DNA of 64,000 bases from Ascoidea rubescens DSM 1968 (lineage: Eukaryota; Ascomycota; Saccharomycetes; Ascoideales; Ascoideaceae), in contig NW_017962918.1 of assembly GCF_001661345.1 (NCBI RefSeq), positions 124,001 to 188,000 on the forward strand, read 5' to 3'. Position 1 is the stretch's first letter; the number at the start of each line of letters is the position of its first letter. The translations under genes were made by a program, and so were the position numbers. The notes beneath the pieces were generated by a model. That model made no database searches. It saw nothing but the letters and a program-made list of their open reading frames with translations, and was not told the origin of the DNA. Shown piece after piece: positions 30,463-40,731 of this stretch.

Positions 30463-33084
30463 TTAAAGGATATTTTTGTAAATCGCATCACCCATTAAAC
30501 AAATTGTCTTTATTGATTCCACATCATGAACTCTGATGATATCACTTTGAAACCCAATGCATGCCATAACAGTGGCAGCAGTTCCTAAAAGTCGTCCATT
30601 TGATATATCCTCGTTGGTTATAGTTCCAATGAATCTTTTTCGGCTTGTTCCTAATAGTATTGGCAAATTCTTGAAAGAAATGAATTCGTTTCCATCCAAG
30701 TTTTCCTTGTTTTTTAGTGTCAAGGAATAATTTTTGATTGATGGAATTGCTCTCATGATGGACAAGTTCTGTTTAAGATTTTTAGCAAAACCAATTCCGG
30801 GGTCTAAAATAATTTGCCATTTTTTAACACCAACTTTATATGCCTTAAGAAGTGCCAAAGATAATTCTTTACAAATTGCATCACTTAAAATTTTTTCTTC
30901 TTCGATGAGATTGGACTGGTGTTCTGAGGATGGATGTTCAATAATCATGGGATCACTATTTTTTGTGTATGTATCCAACTTGCTCATCTCATCTGGCTTG
31001 CCTTTCGTGTGTCCTATTATATAAGGTACACCGGTTTCTTTGACAACATTAAACATCTGATCATCAAATTGACCCATAGAGATATCATTAATTATATCAG
31101 CACCAGCTTGAACTGATTTCAAGGCAACTTCAGCGCGAAAGGTGTCAATGCTTATCAAAACATTTCTGACTTTTTCATCTTTAGATAATCTAATTGCTTC
31201 AATTAGAGGTAACACTCTGTTTAACTCTTCATCAGGAGCAACAAATTTTGAGCCTGGTCTAGTTGAGCAGCCGCCAATATCAATAATGTCTACTCCACTA
31301 TAGACCATATTTTCAACGTTTTTGAATGATTTTTCTAACTGTAAATTCAAGCCAGCATCGGAGAATGAATCAGGAGTGGTATTGATGATGCCCATTATCA
31401 ACGTTTTGTTTTCATTTGTGTTGAAGTTGAAAGATAAGAATTTTTTATGGTCATATCTTGGAAAGGGTATGATATTAATTAAATCCTCATTTTCAGAAAA
31501 CTGTTTATTTAAGGTTGAAGAACGTAAAGTATTTAAGTGAGAATGAATAGATTTTTTGGTAACGGGATGAAGAAAAGTAGGATCAGCAATTTCCAGTAAT
31601 GGTTTTAGAACAAATAATCTTTCAAGCATTCTTGGATGAGGAAGAATTAAATGATCAAGGCTTTTATTTTCATGAGTAATCTCATTGTGATTATCAAAAA
31701 CTAATTCATCATACAATAAGATATCCAAATCGATTGATCTTGGACCGTTGTCAAAATATTTGACCCTTTGTAAGATATCGTACTCAATTTTCTTGAGAAA
31801 ATGTAGCAAATGTAATGGTGATAATTTTGTTTTTATCTTCACAGCACCATTGATGAAAGATGGTTGATCAAGGTAATACATGGGATTTGTTTTGTATAAA
31901 CTTGACAAACTGATGATTTGAGCTTGTGATTGCAAGTGTTGTAATGCAATTAATATATTTTGCACTTGGTTGCCTTGATTTGAGCCAAATGATATGTAGA
32001 CAGTATGATCGAGGAAATTGTTGGTTTTATTGGTATCATTAATTTTCAGGTTATTGATATTTGTAGCAATGATATTAGAAGGTGTAGTATGTTGAGCATT
32101 TTGGATCGTATTGAAATTTTTTATACTATTTGAGGGCAAGGATCTTTTGATTTCAATGCCAACTGAGTCTGAGTGACATATAGCGTTTAATTTTGATAGG
32201 TTAATTTTACAATCTAAATTAAAAGTGTTTAGTAAAATCAGAGAGATTGAGTAAATTAGAGCTTCAATTGTGATGAAAAATGAATCATTTTCAACATAGT
32301 TGATAATTTTGTTTAATATTATTGACAAAGAGTATTCTTTTGATGATTTTTGAGATAAGTTTCTTTGAAATAAGAACTGGTTCAAGTCAAGTGAAAAATC
32401 TAAAGATACGTATTGTTTTTGAATTCTTTCAAAGTCATAATAACCAATTAAAGTTAATAGTTTTAGACCATTAATAATTACAGTATTGTTATTGAGCAGA
32501 GAAGTAGTTGGAACCATCGGTTTATTCAAGACTATTTGCAAATTATGTGGTCTTATTAATGAATGAAAAGAAGTCAATTTGAACTCGATGGACGAGCAAG
32601 AATTTGAGTTTAGATTTGAATTTTTCTGATGAATTACATTAGAAGAAAGTTTACTTAATAGGTCGAATTCATCAATAAAAGAAGATTCTGAATTCTGATT
32701 AAAGTAGTTCAAAATGTTATTTGAGATAATAGCATAATCAATTGATTTGGATAAGTCGTCATTTTTACCACTTTCGTTGATGTTTGTAGAAATTTGCAAA
32801 GATAGTTTGAAAGGTAAATTCGCTTTTTTATTCCATGAATCGTTCTCGATATTTGCATTGAAACTCAAATTGTTGACAAATATTTTATCAGCACTGGTGT
32901 TCATTCGTGAATGAATATAGTTTGGATTATTTTTTTGAATGTTGTTGATGCTATCTCTAGTTGAATACAGTCGAAGAGATGGACGAGGTGGAAAGAAAAT
33001 AGGACAGTGAATTAAATGCAGTGATGAGAGCTTCGGAAATGGATTTAGAGAAGTTTTCAATATCAATTTATTTAAGTTTCTCAT
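30463..33084 (-). CDS. FOL1: trifunctional folate synthesis protein (DHNA-HPPK-DHPS)
   Basis: 873 aa (S. cerevisiae Fol1 is 824 aa). It carries three consecutive steps of folate synthesis. Residues about 80-320 hold tandem dihydroneopterin aldolase-like folds (INGLKLLTLIGYYDFERIQKQYVSLDF). Residues about 360-520 are hydroxymethyl-dihydropterin pyrophosphokinase, with YISFGSNQGN, a DQPSFINGAVKIKT block and the signature GPRSIDLDILLYDE. Residues about 560-873 are dihydropteroate synthase, with MGIINTTPDSFSDAG from Met564, DIGGCSTRPGS, SIDTFRAEVA, GADIINDIS, ILDPGIGFAKN and LLGTSRKRFIG, the site where sulfonamides bind. The N-terminus (MRNLNKL...RLYSTRDS) is basic and looks like a mitochondrial presequence, in line with the known mitochondrial location. 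Confidence 0.96.
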   Translation of the reverse strand: MRNLNKLILKTSLNPFPKLSSLHLIHCPIFFPPRPSLRLYSTRDSINNIQKNNPNYIHSRMNTSADKIFVNNLSFNANIENDSWNKKANLPFKLSLQISTNINESGKNDDLSKSIDYAIISNNILNYFNQNSESSFIDEFDLLSKLSSNVIHQKNSNLNSNSCSSIEFKLTSFHSLIRPHNLQIVLNKPMVPTTSLLNNNTVIINGLKLLTLIGYYDFERIQKQYVSLDFSLDLNQFLFQRNLSQKSSKEYSLSIILNKIINYVENDSFFITIEALIYSISLILLNTFNLDCKINLSKLNAICHSDSVGIEIKRSLPSNSIKNFNTIQNAQHTTPSNIIATNINNLKINDTNKTNNFLDHTVYISFGSNQGNQVQNILIALQHLQSQAQIISLSSLYKTNPMYYLDQPSFINGAVKIKTKLSPLHLLHFLKKIEYDILQRVKYFDNGPRSIDLDILLYDELVFDNHNEITHENKSLDHLILPHPRMLERLFVLKPLLEIADPTFLHPVTKKSIHSHLNTLRSSTLNKQFSENEDLINIIPFPRYDHKKFLSFNFNTNENKTLIMGIINTTPDSFSDAGLNLQLEKSFKNVENMVYSGVDIIDIGGCSTRPGSKFVAPDEELNRVLPLIEAIRLSKDEKVRNVLISIDTFRAEVALKSVQAGADIINDISMGQFDDQMFNVVKETGVPYIIGHTKGKPDEMSKLDTYTKNSDPMIIEHPSSEHQSNLIEEEKILSDAICKELSLALLKAYKVGVKKWQIILDPGIGFAKNLKQNLSIMRAIPSIKNYSLTLKNKENLDGNEFISFKNLPILLGTSRKRFIGTITNEDISNGRLLGTAATVMACIGFQSDIIRVHDVESIKTICLMGDAIYKNIL

Positions 33085-33818
33085 TGGAAATTCAAGGTTT
33101 CTTATATCAAAACGATTTTTGAATTCTGGAGTGGTGATAAATTAAAATTTAGATGATATTTTACAAATTCGGAGAAGGTTGAAAAAATTTTTAAATTAGG
33201 TTTTCTTCCTACATTTTTCAGATAGTTAAACTCGAAGTTAGGTGGTCATTGCAAATCAAGACAACAGAGGAACAATAGGACTTGGAGCGACTTGGAGCAT
33301 TTTATTCAACGAGAAGGTGCTATTGGCGATGAAGGAAGAAGTAAAGCATAGGCAGATAGTAAAACAGTAGTAGCACTCTACAGCCTCGCAAGAGAAAAGA
33401 ACAAAGTGGGCACAACAACACAAGTATTGTCAGAATTAGCGGTAGTGATTTGTAGCCGATAGAGCATAGTAGAAAAGAGGGTTGAGCAGTGCTTGGTGGA
33501 TGAAATGGTGTTTGGTGAAGAGGTTGTTGAGTAGATTGAGAACAAACACCTGAGAGCTCTGTTGTTTTGTTCAGCAGTATCTGATGGAGTTGATTCACTA
33601 AAGGAACGTTGTTTTTGGGTGCGAAGATGCAAAAACACCAAAATCCTTTGGCGAGCCCCGAGAAAACGCTGCTTTTTCTGTGAAAACAGGCAAAATGAGA
33701 AAACTTGGCAGATGGTTCCCTTCAAAATCACGGGAAAAATAATGTAGTGGTTTATAAGTGGATTCTTGTGAGCATTTTTCCTCAGAAAACAAAATCAGAC
33801 ACTTGCATCCATTTTAAT
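33085..33818. other. divergent FOL1-cactin promoter region
   Basis: About 730 bp. AT-rich near FOL1, then GC-richer from 33270 with several purine-rich patches and a TTTTGGCGAGCCCCG-like block near 33650. Small open frames on both strands (up to 117 codons) have no recognisable domain. The frame of the downstream gene is open back to 33705, but the first codons there do not resemble the family. Confidence 0.6.
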
Positions 33819-35735
33819 ATGCCCCGATACTTTCAACATAAGAGTGAGAGCCGAGAAAGAGGATATAGGAGCAGATACGATCAGTCCAATCAGTATAAGC
33901 GAAGGAAACAGGATGATAGACAGGGTAGAAGAGGTGAGCATAAGCCGGTGAATAGATACAGGGTCAGATGCGAAGATGGCGATGGCGATGGCGATGGCGA
34001 CAAACAACAGGACACTGAGAAGTTAACACTATTAGACTGGTTGATTGATGAGGATTTATTTGAGATTCGGCAGTTTTTTTTGAACTCGATATTGAAGATT
34101 AAAAACAAAAGATACAATTCAAATGATTACTTGAATTTTTTGGTGTCGTTGAGGTTTCACGAGTTTTTAATATTCGATGACAATATGAGCGATATCGTTT
34201 TGATTCTAAATTTTTTCACCCTAAAGAAAAATTTAAATCTCATCAATTGGTTCAAAAGGTTGTCAAAATTTGATTTAACGGATTTGGTCAACGATTTAAA
34301 TATAAAACTAAGCCTAATTAACAATGTGATAACAAATAACAGTACAAAGAACAAGGGCTTTATCAAGCCGGTAATTATTGATAGATTGATTGAAATTTTG
34401 AAACTCTTTGAAATCTTCCTGTTTCAATTGGTCAATATCCATTTGTATTATAATAATAATTACTACTCAAACAATAATATCACTGCCACTAGCAATAATA
34501 GTAATAATAGTAATAATAGTAATAACAATGGAAACTATAAAGTTTACAAGGTGTATGAAAACACTGGTAAAAACGAGGACAACGAGGAGTTCAAGCGAAT
34601 TATCAAGAATAAAAATTTACCCGAGTTAATTGAGTTGAACAAAGAAATTGATAAGACTTTAAGAGCAACTGAAGATGAAAAGGAAAAAGAAGAAAAAGAG
34701 AAAAAAGAGGAAAAAGAGGAAAACGAAGAAAACGAGGATGATTTATACAAATTCTGGAGAAACTTGAAGAAGTTGGTCAACTTCAAAATAAACGATTTCA
34801 AGTTGTTGAATTTCCAAAAGGAGTTGTTTCAAATCATTGATGTGCTAAGCGCCGAGAGCGAAAAGGAAGTCGAGAACGCTCCAGACTCTGCTGCAAAAGA
34901 CGAAATGGGCGCTGAGAAGGACCACAAAGCCCAGGCCCAAGAGAAAGAGAAGGAAAAGGAGGCAAAAGCACAGCGAGAACACAAACACGCGAAGGACCTG
35001 AGGGAGAACAACATCGAGTACTACAAAAATAGCAACAAGAAGCTCACTCTCGACCGCCGCAACATCTTGAAGGACTTGTCGCCTCCAAACCACGCTCACA
35101 ACGCCGTCAAGCCTAAGTACCAGTCCCTCATCTACTTGGACTACGACTGGAACACCTACAACAAGGCCCACTACAACTTGATGAACAATAACCCTCCTCC
35201 CAAGTACATCAATGGCTACTCTTTCAGAATTTTCTATCCCAACTTGAAGAAAAACCAAATCCCCTCTTTCAAGTTGATTTCCATTGCAGGCGACTCTCCA
35301 AAGGACCAGGTAAATGATAAAACCAGTGCCAAGAAGGTAGGTGGCGACAAAGAGGAAAATGACGACGAGTTTCTTAAGAAATACTCTAGGGTTGGTGATC
35401 AAACCTGTATCATTAAATTCTATGTCATCACATTGGATTCTCCTTATGATTCACTTCCAAATGCCAAATCAAATCCCCAATTGAACATTAATCTGAATTC
35501 AAACAATCATTATCAGAAAAAAAACGAATATCAAAGAGTGAAATTCTTCCAGCCCAAAAAATTTAAAATTGATTATCAGTTGTTAAACTATGATAAGTTC
35601 ACCAATTACGATGAAATATCTTTTAAAATTGTCAAAAGAGAATGGGACAAGTCCAGTCATTTTTTTACAAGTAAATTTGAAAATAACATATTGGAGTTAT
35701 CATTTAAATTTAAAAAAATCTATTATAAGAAATGA
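33819..35735 (+). CDS. cactin, spliceosome-associated protein
   Basis: 638 aa from the ATG at 33819. The frame is open for another 38 codons upstream, but MPRYFQHKSESRERGYRSR looks like the natural basic start. The C-terminal third (about residues 414-638) is the cactin C-terminal domain. It has PKYQSLIYLDYDWNTYNKAHY, NPPPKYINGYSFRIFYPNL, a CIIKFYVIT strand, PYDSLPN, and the family ending ISFKIVKREWD...NNILELSFKFKKIYYKK. The middle holds a helical region (TLLDWLIDEDLFEIRQFFL) matching the cactin mid-domain start, then Asn and Glu/Lys-rich spacers, including about five GDGDGD residues near 45-55. Cactin binds late spliceosomes and affects splice fidelity in animals and fission yeast (Cay1), and telomere length in the latter. 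S. cerevisiae has no cactin, as far as I know, which makes its presence here notable. Confidence 0.9.
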   Translation: MPRYFQHKSESRERGYRSRYDQSNQYKRRKQDDRQGRRGEHKPVNRYRVRCEDGDGDGDGDKQQDTEKLTLLDWLIDEDLFEIRQFFLNSILKIKNKRYNSNDYLNFLVSLRFHEFLIFDDNMSDIVLILNFFTLKKNLNLINWFKRLSKFDLTDLVNDLNIKLSLINNVITNNSTKNKGFIKPVIIDRLIEILKLFEIFLFQLVNIHLYYNNNYYSNNNITATSNNSNNSNNSNNNGNYKVYKVYENTGKNEDNEEFKRIIKNKNLPELIELNKEIDKTLRATEDEKEKEEKEKKEEKEENEENEDDLYKFWRNLKKLVNFKINDFKLLNFQKELFQIIDVLSAESEKEVENAPDSAAKDEMGAEKDHKAQAQEKEKEKEAKAQREHKHAKDLRENNIEYYKNSNKKLTLDRRNILKDLSPPNHAHNAVKPKYQSLIYLDYDWNTYNKAHYNLMNNNPPPKYINGYSFRIFYPNLKKNQIPSFKLISIAGDSPKDQVNDKTSAKKVGGDKEENDDEFLKKYSRVGDQTCIIKFYVITLDSPYDSLPNAKSNPQLNINLNSNNHYQKKNEYQRVKFFQPKKFKIDYQLLNYDKFTNYDEISFKIVKREWDKSSHFFTSKFENNILELSFKFKKIYYKK

Positions 35736-35947
35736 GATGTTAAAGAAAAAAAAATGAGAGATTAGAGACAAGAAGTAAGAAATAAAAAAAATAATTAAAT
35801 GATTAAATGATTAATTGGAGGATAGATATTTAGTTGAAAATGTAATTGACTGTAAATGAATGTAACCGAATATGATTTAAAATGATTGTAACTATAATAA
35901 TCATTATGATGATTAAAAACCCGATATCATGAAATACATAAACTTAT

Positions 35948-38197
35948 TTAATTGACAGTGAGTGCGGCAATAGTGCCGATTATAGATAAAATTGAGCTAA
36001 TGAAAATAGTTAAATAACAAATAACTCTTTCCTTAGCAGTTATTGAATCCTTGCAGATAGTCAAATAAAACAAACAAGGCAATATTAGACAGATCAAAAA
36101 ACACAATGCTGATCCCATTAATGCTAAAATTTTATCAAACTGAGGGTAAATGATCGCAATGATAACAAATAGAAAATTGACAAATACTCTATTAAATATC
36201 TTCATTATTTTTTTATAAAGACTTTTAGACTCATTATCACTGGAAGAACTTGTGTTTGTATCATCAACATTGTTGTTTTTACTTTTAATTGAGTCGTTAT
36301 CATTCAAGAGTTGTTGTTCATTATTTTCAAAAATATTAGGATTGACATTAGAATTGGCATTATTATTAGCGTTGGTGATGGGATTATTGGAAACTTCATG
36401 ATCATTGATATTTTCATTTTCTGAATAGACAAAATCAGCATCGTTTTCATCGATTATTTCCTCCTCGTTCAAGTTCATGAAATAGTCCAAAATTGAAATG
36501 ATTGGTCTGGCATTTAAAGGAGTCTTTGCGATGGGAACCATCGCGATTAGAGATAAAATAGTCAAGTGAATGAATTTAGGGTAGCCCTTTGTGATGAGAA
36601 TACTTTTAGTGATTTCCTCTTTGACCTGATTACCGAACATCAAGACACCGATAATGGACATGGAAAAGTCGGTTAGAAAAGTGATAATATAGGTGACACT
36701 TAGGCAGTTTTTGAAATTCGAAGGAAATCTCATATCGTTTTTCAAGTTGGGAAAGACAGCATGGCCAGACCAAGGGGCCATTAGAATACCCAAGGCTAGT
36801 AACAACTGAGGAAGAGATTGGGGATAAAGATTGATGGGCATGATGGAAATTAAAGAGCCGGGAGAAGTGGGCTTTATCAAGCCGGCGATGAAGATGAAGA
36901 TGACAATGAGAATGGTGGAGGATATTCCTAGCAAGGAGATGATGGATAAAACCGACAAAGGCAAAAACGTTGGGGGAGTCAAAATGCAAAAGGCTAATAT
37001 CTTCAATTGAAGTTTGGAGAAGTTTGGAAATAGAGCATTTAAAGAGTCAGCAAATAAAGCGATGAGAGCCACCCCTGCGGAGATCAAATCGAGAGAGAAT
37101 AGGACCGAGATCAAAGCTCTTCCATTCTTACCAAAAGTAGCATAACCTAGATCAGCATAGGTCATTAGAGTTGGGTCAGTGTCCATACAAGCGCTTAATA
37201 ATTTAGCGGTTTGAAATGTCGAGAAAGCTGAAATGAATAGTAAGGGCAAGCCGATGATCAAACCAGCTTTTTGCAAACCCAATGGTAGGGCTAACAAACC
37301 GATGCCAATCAAGACGTTTATAGAGTTGAAAACGGTTTGGGGAGAAGTGGATTGTCCTTGAATGATGGGGACAACTTTGCCAGTGTTTGTGTGAACCGGA
37401 TTGATTAGTAGAGAGTTTTGGTCGTTTATTGTGGAGATTGTGTTTGGGATAGAGAATCTGGAGTAAACCGAGTTTGTTCGGAAGTTTCTGCCCATGATGG
37501 AGGACATGGGATTGTGGTTGTTAAAAGTGTTTGAGTTGTTGTTGTCGATGGTGATGACAATGGACTGGTCGTCGATGGCTTCGTCATTCGAGGAGACGTT
37601 ATCATACTGGCCGAAAGAGAACATGGGATTTCTCTTTGATTGTCTGAGATTGTTAATAAAGTGTAGGTCATTATTGGCCTGGTTGTTTAGTTGGGAAGTG
37701 AGTTGGGATTGGTTTGGAGTGGAGTAGAGAACACTTGATAATCTTTGGCCTTTGACACTTGGAGCAAGAGTCTTTGGGTCGAAGACCTCGTCTTCGCCAT
37801 TAACAAAGTAGGATCTTGCAGTTGATATATTGCCTTCGATGAATTTGAAAGACTGTGCTCTTGTATAAGAAGAAGCAAATCTGCCGATTGAACCAACGAT
37901 ATAGTTTGATGGGGAGTTTGTGGAGAGATTGTTATAGTTATCGTTATTCAAATTGGAGGAATTATTAGTGAATACCGAGTTTTTACGCAACAACGAATCG
38001 TTTTCGCTATAAAAGTTCATTGGGTTTGGATTGAAATTTTGGAAAGAGATTAAATTTGGATTTGAATTTGAGTGAGAGGTTGGATTTGAATTTAAATTCA
38101 AGTTTGAATTCGATAATGAGCCATAGTTGTGATTATTGGGATTATTATGAATGTTATGAATGTTATGGTTATTTGGATTAAGATTGTCAGTACTCAT
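35948..38197 (-). CDS. AVT1: vacuolar amino-acid transporter Avt1 (AAAP family)
   Basis: 749 aa (S. cerevisiae Avt1 is 602 aa). Avt1 imports large neutral amino acids into the vacuole in exchange for protons. The transporter core begins near residue 285 with STSPQTVFNSINVLIGIGLL, a close match to the Avt1 first helix, then LPLGLQKAGLIIG, LMTYADLGYATFG and about 11 membrane helices. APWSGHAVFPNLKNDM is another family block. The Ser/Asn-rich N-terminus (about 285 aa) and a cytosolic loop (about 575-665) are low-complexity. In S. cerevisiae the long N-terminus regulates activity through nutrient signalling; here this is inference. Confidence 0.93.
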   Translation of the reverse strand: MSTDNLNPNNHNIHNIHNNPNNHNYGSLSNSNLNLNSNPTSHSNSNPNLISFQNFNPNPMNFYSENDSLLRKNSVFTNNSSNLNNDNYNNLSTNSPSNYIVGSIGRFASSYTRAQSFKFIEGNISTARSYFVNGEDEVFDPKTLAPSVKGQRLSSVLYSTPNQSQLTSQLNNQANNDLHFINNLRQSKRNPMFSFGQYDNVSSNDEAIDDQSIVITIDNNNSNTFNNHNPMSSIMGRNFRTNSVYSRFSIPNTISTINDQNSLLINPVHTNTGKVVPIIQGQSTSPQTVFNSINVLIGIGLLALPLGLQKAGLIIGLPLLFISAFSTFQTAKLLSACMDTDPTLMTYADLGYATFGKNGRALISVLFSLDLISAGVALIALFADSLNALFPNFSKLQLKILAFCILTPPTFLPLSVLSIISLLGISSTILIVIFIFIAGLIKPTSPGSLISIMPINLYPQSLPQLLLALGILMAPWSGHAVFPNLKNDMRFPSNFKNCLSVTYIITFLTDFSMSIIGVLMFGNQVKEEITKSILITKGYPKFIHLTILSLIAMVPIAKTPLNARPIISILDYFMNLNEEEIIDENDADFVYSENENINDHEVSNNPITNANNNANSNVNPNIFENNEQQLLNDNDSIKSKNNNVDDTNTSSSSDNESKSLYKKIMKIFNRVFVNFLFVIIAIIYPQFDKILALMGSALCFLICLILPCLFYLTICKDSITAKERVICYLTIFISSILSIIGTIAALTVN

Positions 38198-38269
38198 TTT
38201 GTAATTAATTTTCGATGAAAATTATAAATAGTGCAGTAAAAGAGAACAAGGAACCAAAATTTCAGAGGA

Positions 38270-38309
<40 letters not shown>

Positions 38310-39387
38310 GTGGTGATTGGTGGTGGGAGTAGTGGCAGGAAAAATAGAAACAAATAAAAAAAAGGTAATGGTTGAAGATTTAAATATATTTAAATAATAG
38401 CGGTAACTGTGTGAGGATTAAAAATTATATGAAAAACCGTAATTAGTGGTAATGTAATCATGACTTTTCATTAGCTAGAAAAAGAGAGATAACAAACATT
38501 ATAAAAAAAAATGTTATTAGATAAATAAAATTAACAAAATAACCAGCAGCAGCATAAAAGTGGTGAAATTTAAAAAGTTCCCATAGCATTTTCCATGCTA
38601 TTTCTCGCACTTTGAATGTCAAATATGCCAGTGGAAAAAGCCAAAAAGCAACGAAAAAACAAATATAAAATAATAAAATAAAAAGTTAGAAAAGAACATC
38701 TGAAAATTTTTTCTTCCTTCGAATTCTACATTCACTTGATATGACTTTATTATTTACAAGACTCAAAAATAGAAAATCAGTGAGAATATAACAATTTCAT
38801 TGGAGTGACGAATGTTATCTATGGGTATTTAGTATTGAATGTGTTCATGATCTTTTCTCTTGTTCAACAGAAAGAAAAAAGGTTTGGTCTTGAAAAATTT
38901 TCTGTCACCCTCCGATCAGCGTCTCAAAACACCGGCAGCTTTGGTTCTGGGAGCTGGGAGCGTCTCAACGCTGGGATCAGCGCTCACACGTACACTAAAA
39001 GTGTCCTCAACGCGCTGTTGCAGTAAAGATGCAGCATGCAACTTACATCACATGACTTAGATGCATATGTACACATTGTGGTACATATGCGCCAGCCTGC
39101 TCCGCTCCTTTGGAGTCCGCACCACGCGTTTTCGGCGCTCGCGTCCCTGTGGTACTCCCGCACGCGGGTAACCGATCTGAGCGCGCAGGGACGGCTGGGC
39201 ACATGCAGCCAATCAGCGGCTGCCTTGCAGAGCGGTGGATGAAGGGACGGCTGTTGAAGACCAATCGAGCATTGTACTCGATGAGGTGACGAAAACGGCA
39301 GGAGCTGAACTCGATCGGAGTGTTGTTGTTGGTATATAACCCCAGATTTCTCTGATTTCTTTGAGGCTGGGGCTTGCTTGCTCAAGA
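38198..39387. other. divergent AVT1-TMLH region with microsatellite, GC-rich island and CCAAT boxes
   Basis: 1.19 kb between two divergent genes. The AVT1 side has an (ATT)13 tract at 38270-38309 and A-rich DNA. A perfect 7-bp inverted repeat, ATAGCAT/ATGCTAT, lies near 38584-38602. The TMLH side (about 39080-39300) is GC-rich, with two CCAAT boxes (39209-39213, 39261-39265) and a TATATAA at 39334-39340, about 48 bp before the TMLH ATG. Open frames of up to 138 codons on the - strand across the GC-rich island have no recognised domain. Confidence 0.65.
38270..38309. repeat. (ATT)13 microsatellite
   Basis: A perfect trinucleotide run in the AVT1 upstream region, about 75 bp before its ATG. 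It is not coding. Confidence 0.95.
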
Positions 39388-40731
39388 ATGGCTTTTTCAA
39401 AAATGTCGTTCACTGGCTCTGTACAAATCGATTCGTTTGAGTTAAGTGAAAAATACATCACTATTCACTGGAAAGTCAGCAGCAGCTCTGAATCCCAAGA
39501 CAACTATTTGAATATCTGGCTTAGAGACAGCTGCCATTGCGAACTATGCTACCATTCATTGACCAAGCAACGATTGCTCGACACCTTTGCAATTCCAATA
39601 GAAGTTAAGCCCAAGCGGGTCTCAATAATCGACAATGTTGATCTTAAGATTATCTGGGACGATGACCATGTCTCTCTTTACACCTCAAATTTTTTGATAT
39701 CCAATTCTTTTTCTCTAGCAGATTCAAATCCCTCTGCCAAAATCTCAAATGAAGATCGAGTTCTTGAGAAACGAATCTATTGGAATAAAAGCAAAATTCT
39801 AAATGAGTTTCCTGAGGTTGACTATAACGACATCTTTAGCTCCTCTGAATCAAAATCTCACCTTGCAATCGATGACTGGATCATGAAAACTTTCATTTAC
39901 GGGTTTTGCTTTGTCAACAACGTTCCAGTCAATCCCGTCGACACCGAAAAGCTAATTCTCAAGTTTTCGTTCATCAGAGAAACCCACTATGGAAAATTCT
40001 GGGACTTTACTGCAAATTTGAAAATCAACGACACTGCCTACACAAATCTAGAGATTCCCTTGCACACTGATGGAACCTACTTTTCTGAGTCTCCTGGCTT
40101 GCAAGTCTTCCATCTTCTAAAACACATCAATGGTTCTGGAGGCGAAACTAATTTAGTGGATGGGTTTCATTGCGCTGATGTATTGAAAAAGAATCATCCA
40201 GTCTACTTCAAATTTCTATCGGTTTTTAAAATACCCTTTCATTCGGTCGGCGACGAGAATAACTTCATTCAACCTGATACTTTCAAATCTATATTTGAAG
40301 TTAACTCTGTCAACAATTCAGTCACAAATCCCAGATCTACTACCCCAGATATCAACCACCGAAATGAAGTCATCCAAGTTCGCTGGAATAACTCTGACAG
40401 ATCGCTTTTAAACTTAAACTTGAATTACTCTGGAGATTATCTAAACCACATCAAGTCTCAGTTCGGCTTGTCTTCAAACTTGGAAATCATAGATCTCTTC
40501 TATAAAGCAATTTACAAATGGAACGAAATCATCCAAGACGACTCAAACAACATTCGCCTTCAACTCCAACCAACCAAAGTCCTCTTCTTTGACAACTGGC
40601 GAGTCTTCCACTCCAGAACCAAATTCGATGGCGAAAGAAGGTTGTGTGGTGCGTATCTCAACAGGGACGATTTCTTTTCAAAGGTAAAGTTGATTTCTAT
40701 CAACAGAAAACAGTTGTTGAAAGAATTGTAA
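39388..40731 (+). CDS. TMLH: trimethyllysine dioxygenase (carnitine biosynthesis)
   Basis: 447 aa from the ATG at 39388; MSFTGS at 39403 is an alternative start. This Fe(II)/2-oxoglutarate dioxygenase hydroxylates trimethyllysine, the first step of carnitine synthesis. The N-terminal zinc-binding part has WLRDSCHCELCYH, the DUF971-like Cys pattern of the gamma-butyrobetaine hydroxylase family. The core has FIRETHYGKFWDFTAN and NDTAYTNLEIPLHTDGTYF, with iron ligands H226 and D228, GLQVFHLL, GGETNLVDGF, and the third iron ligand H408 in WRVFHSRTKFDG. The FWDF and NDTAYT blocks point to trimethyllysine rather than gamma-butyrobetaine as substrate. S. cerevisiae lacks this pathway but Candida albicans has it. 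Carnitine shuttles acetyl units made by beta-oxidation, in keeping with POX1. Confidence 0.9.
   Translation: MAFSKMSFTGSVQIDSFELSEKYITIHWKVSSSSESQDNYLNIWLRDSCHCELCYHSLTKQRLLDTFAIPIEVKPKRVSIIDNVDLKIIWDDDHVSLYTSNFLISNSFSLADSNPSAKISNEDRVLEKRIYWNKSKILNEFPEVDYNDIFSSSESKSHLAIDDWIMKTFIYGFCFVNNVPVNPVDTEKLILKFSFIRETHYGKFWDFTANLKINDTAYTNLEIPLHTDGTYFSESPGLQVFHLLKHINGSGGETNLVDGFHCADVLKKNHPVYFKFLSVFKIPFHSVGDENNFIQPDTFKSIFEVNSVNNSVTNPRSTTPDINHRNEVIQVRWNNSDRSLLNLNLNYSGDYLNHIKSQFGLSSNLEIIDLFYKAIYKWNEIIQDDSNNIRLQLQPTKVLFFDNWRVFHSRTKFDGERRLCGAYLNRDDFFSKVKLISINRKQLLKEL

Noticed and set aside
34845-35402. 185-codon open frame opposite the cactin gene
   Set aside because: It is an antisense frame of cactin sequence. 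Its Val/Leu/Phe richness mirrors Glu/Lys/Asn codons on the coding strand.
38984-39400. 138-codon open frame on the - strand upstream of TMLH
   Set aside because: It covers a GC-rich promoter island with CCAAT and TATA elements and runs into the TMLH start. The translation is Cys/His/Arg-rich noise.
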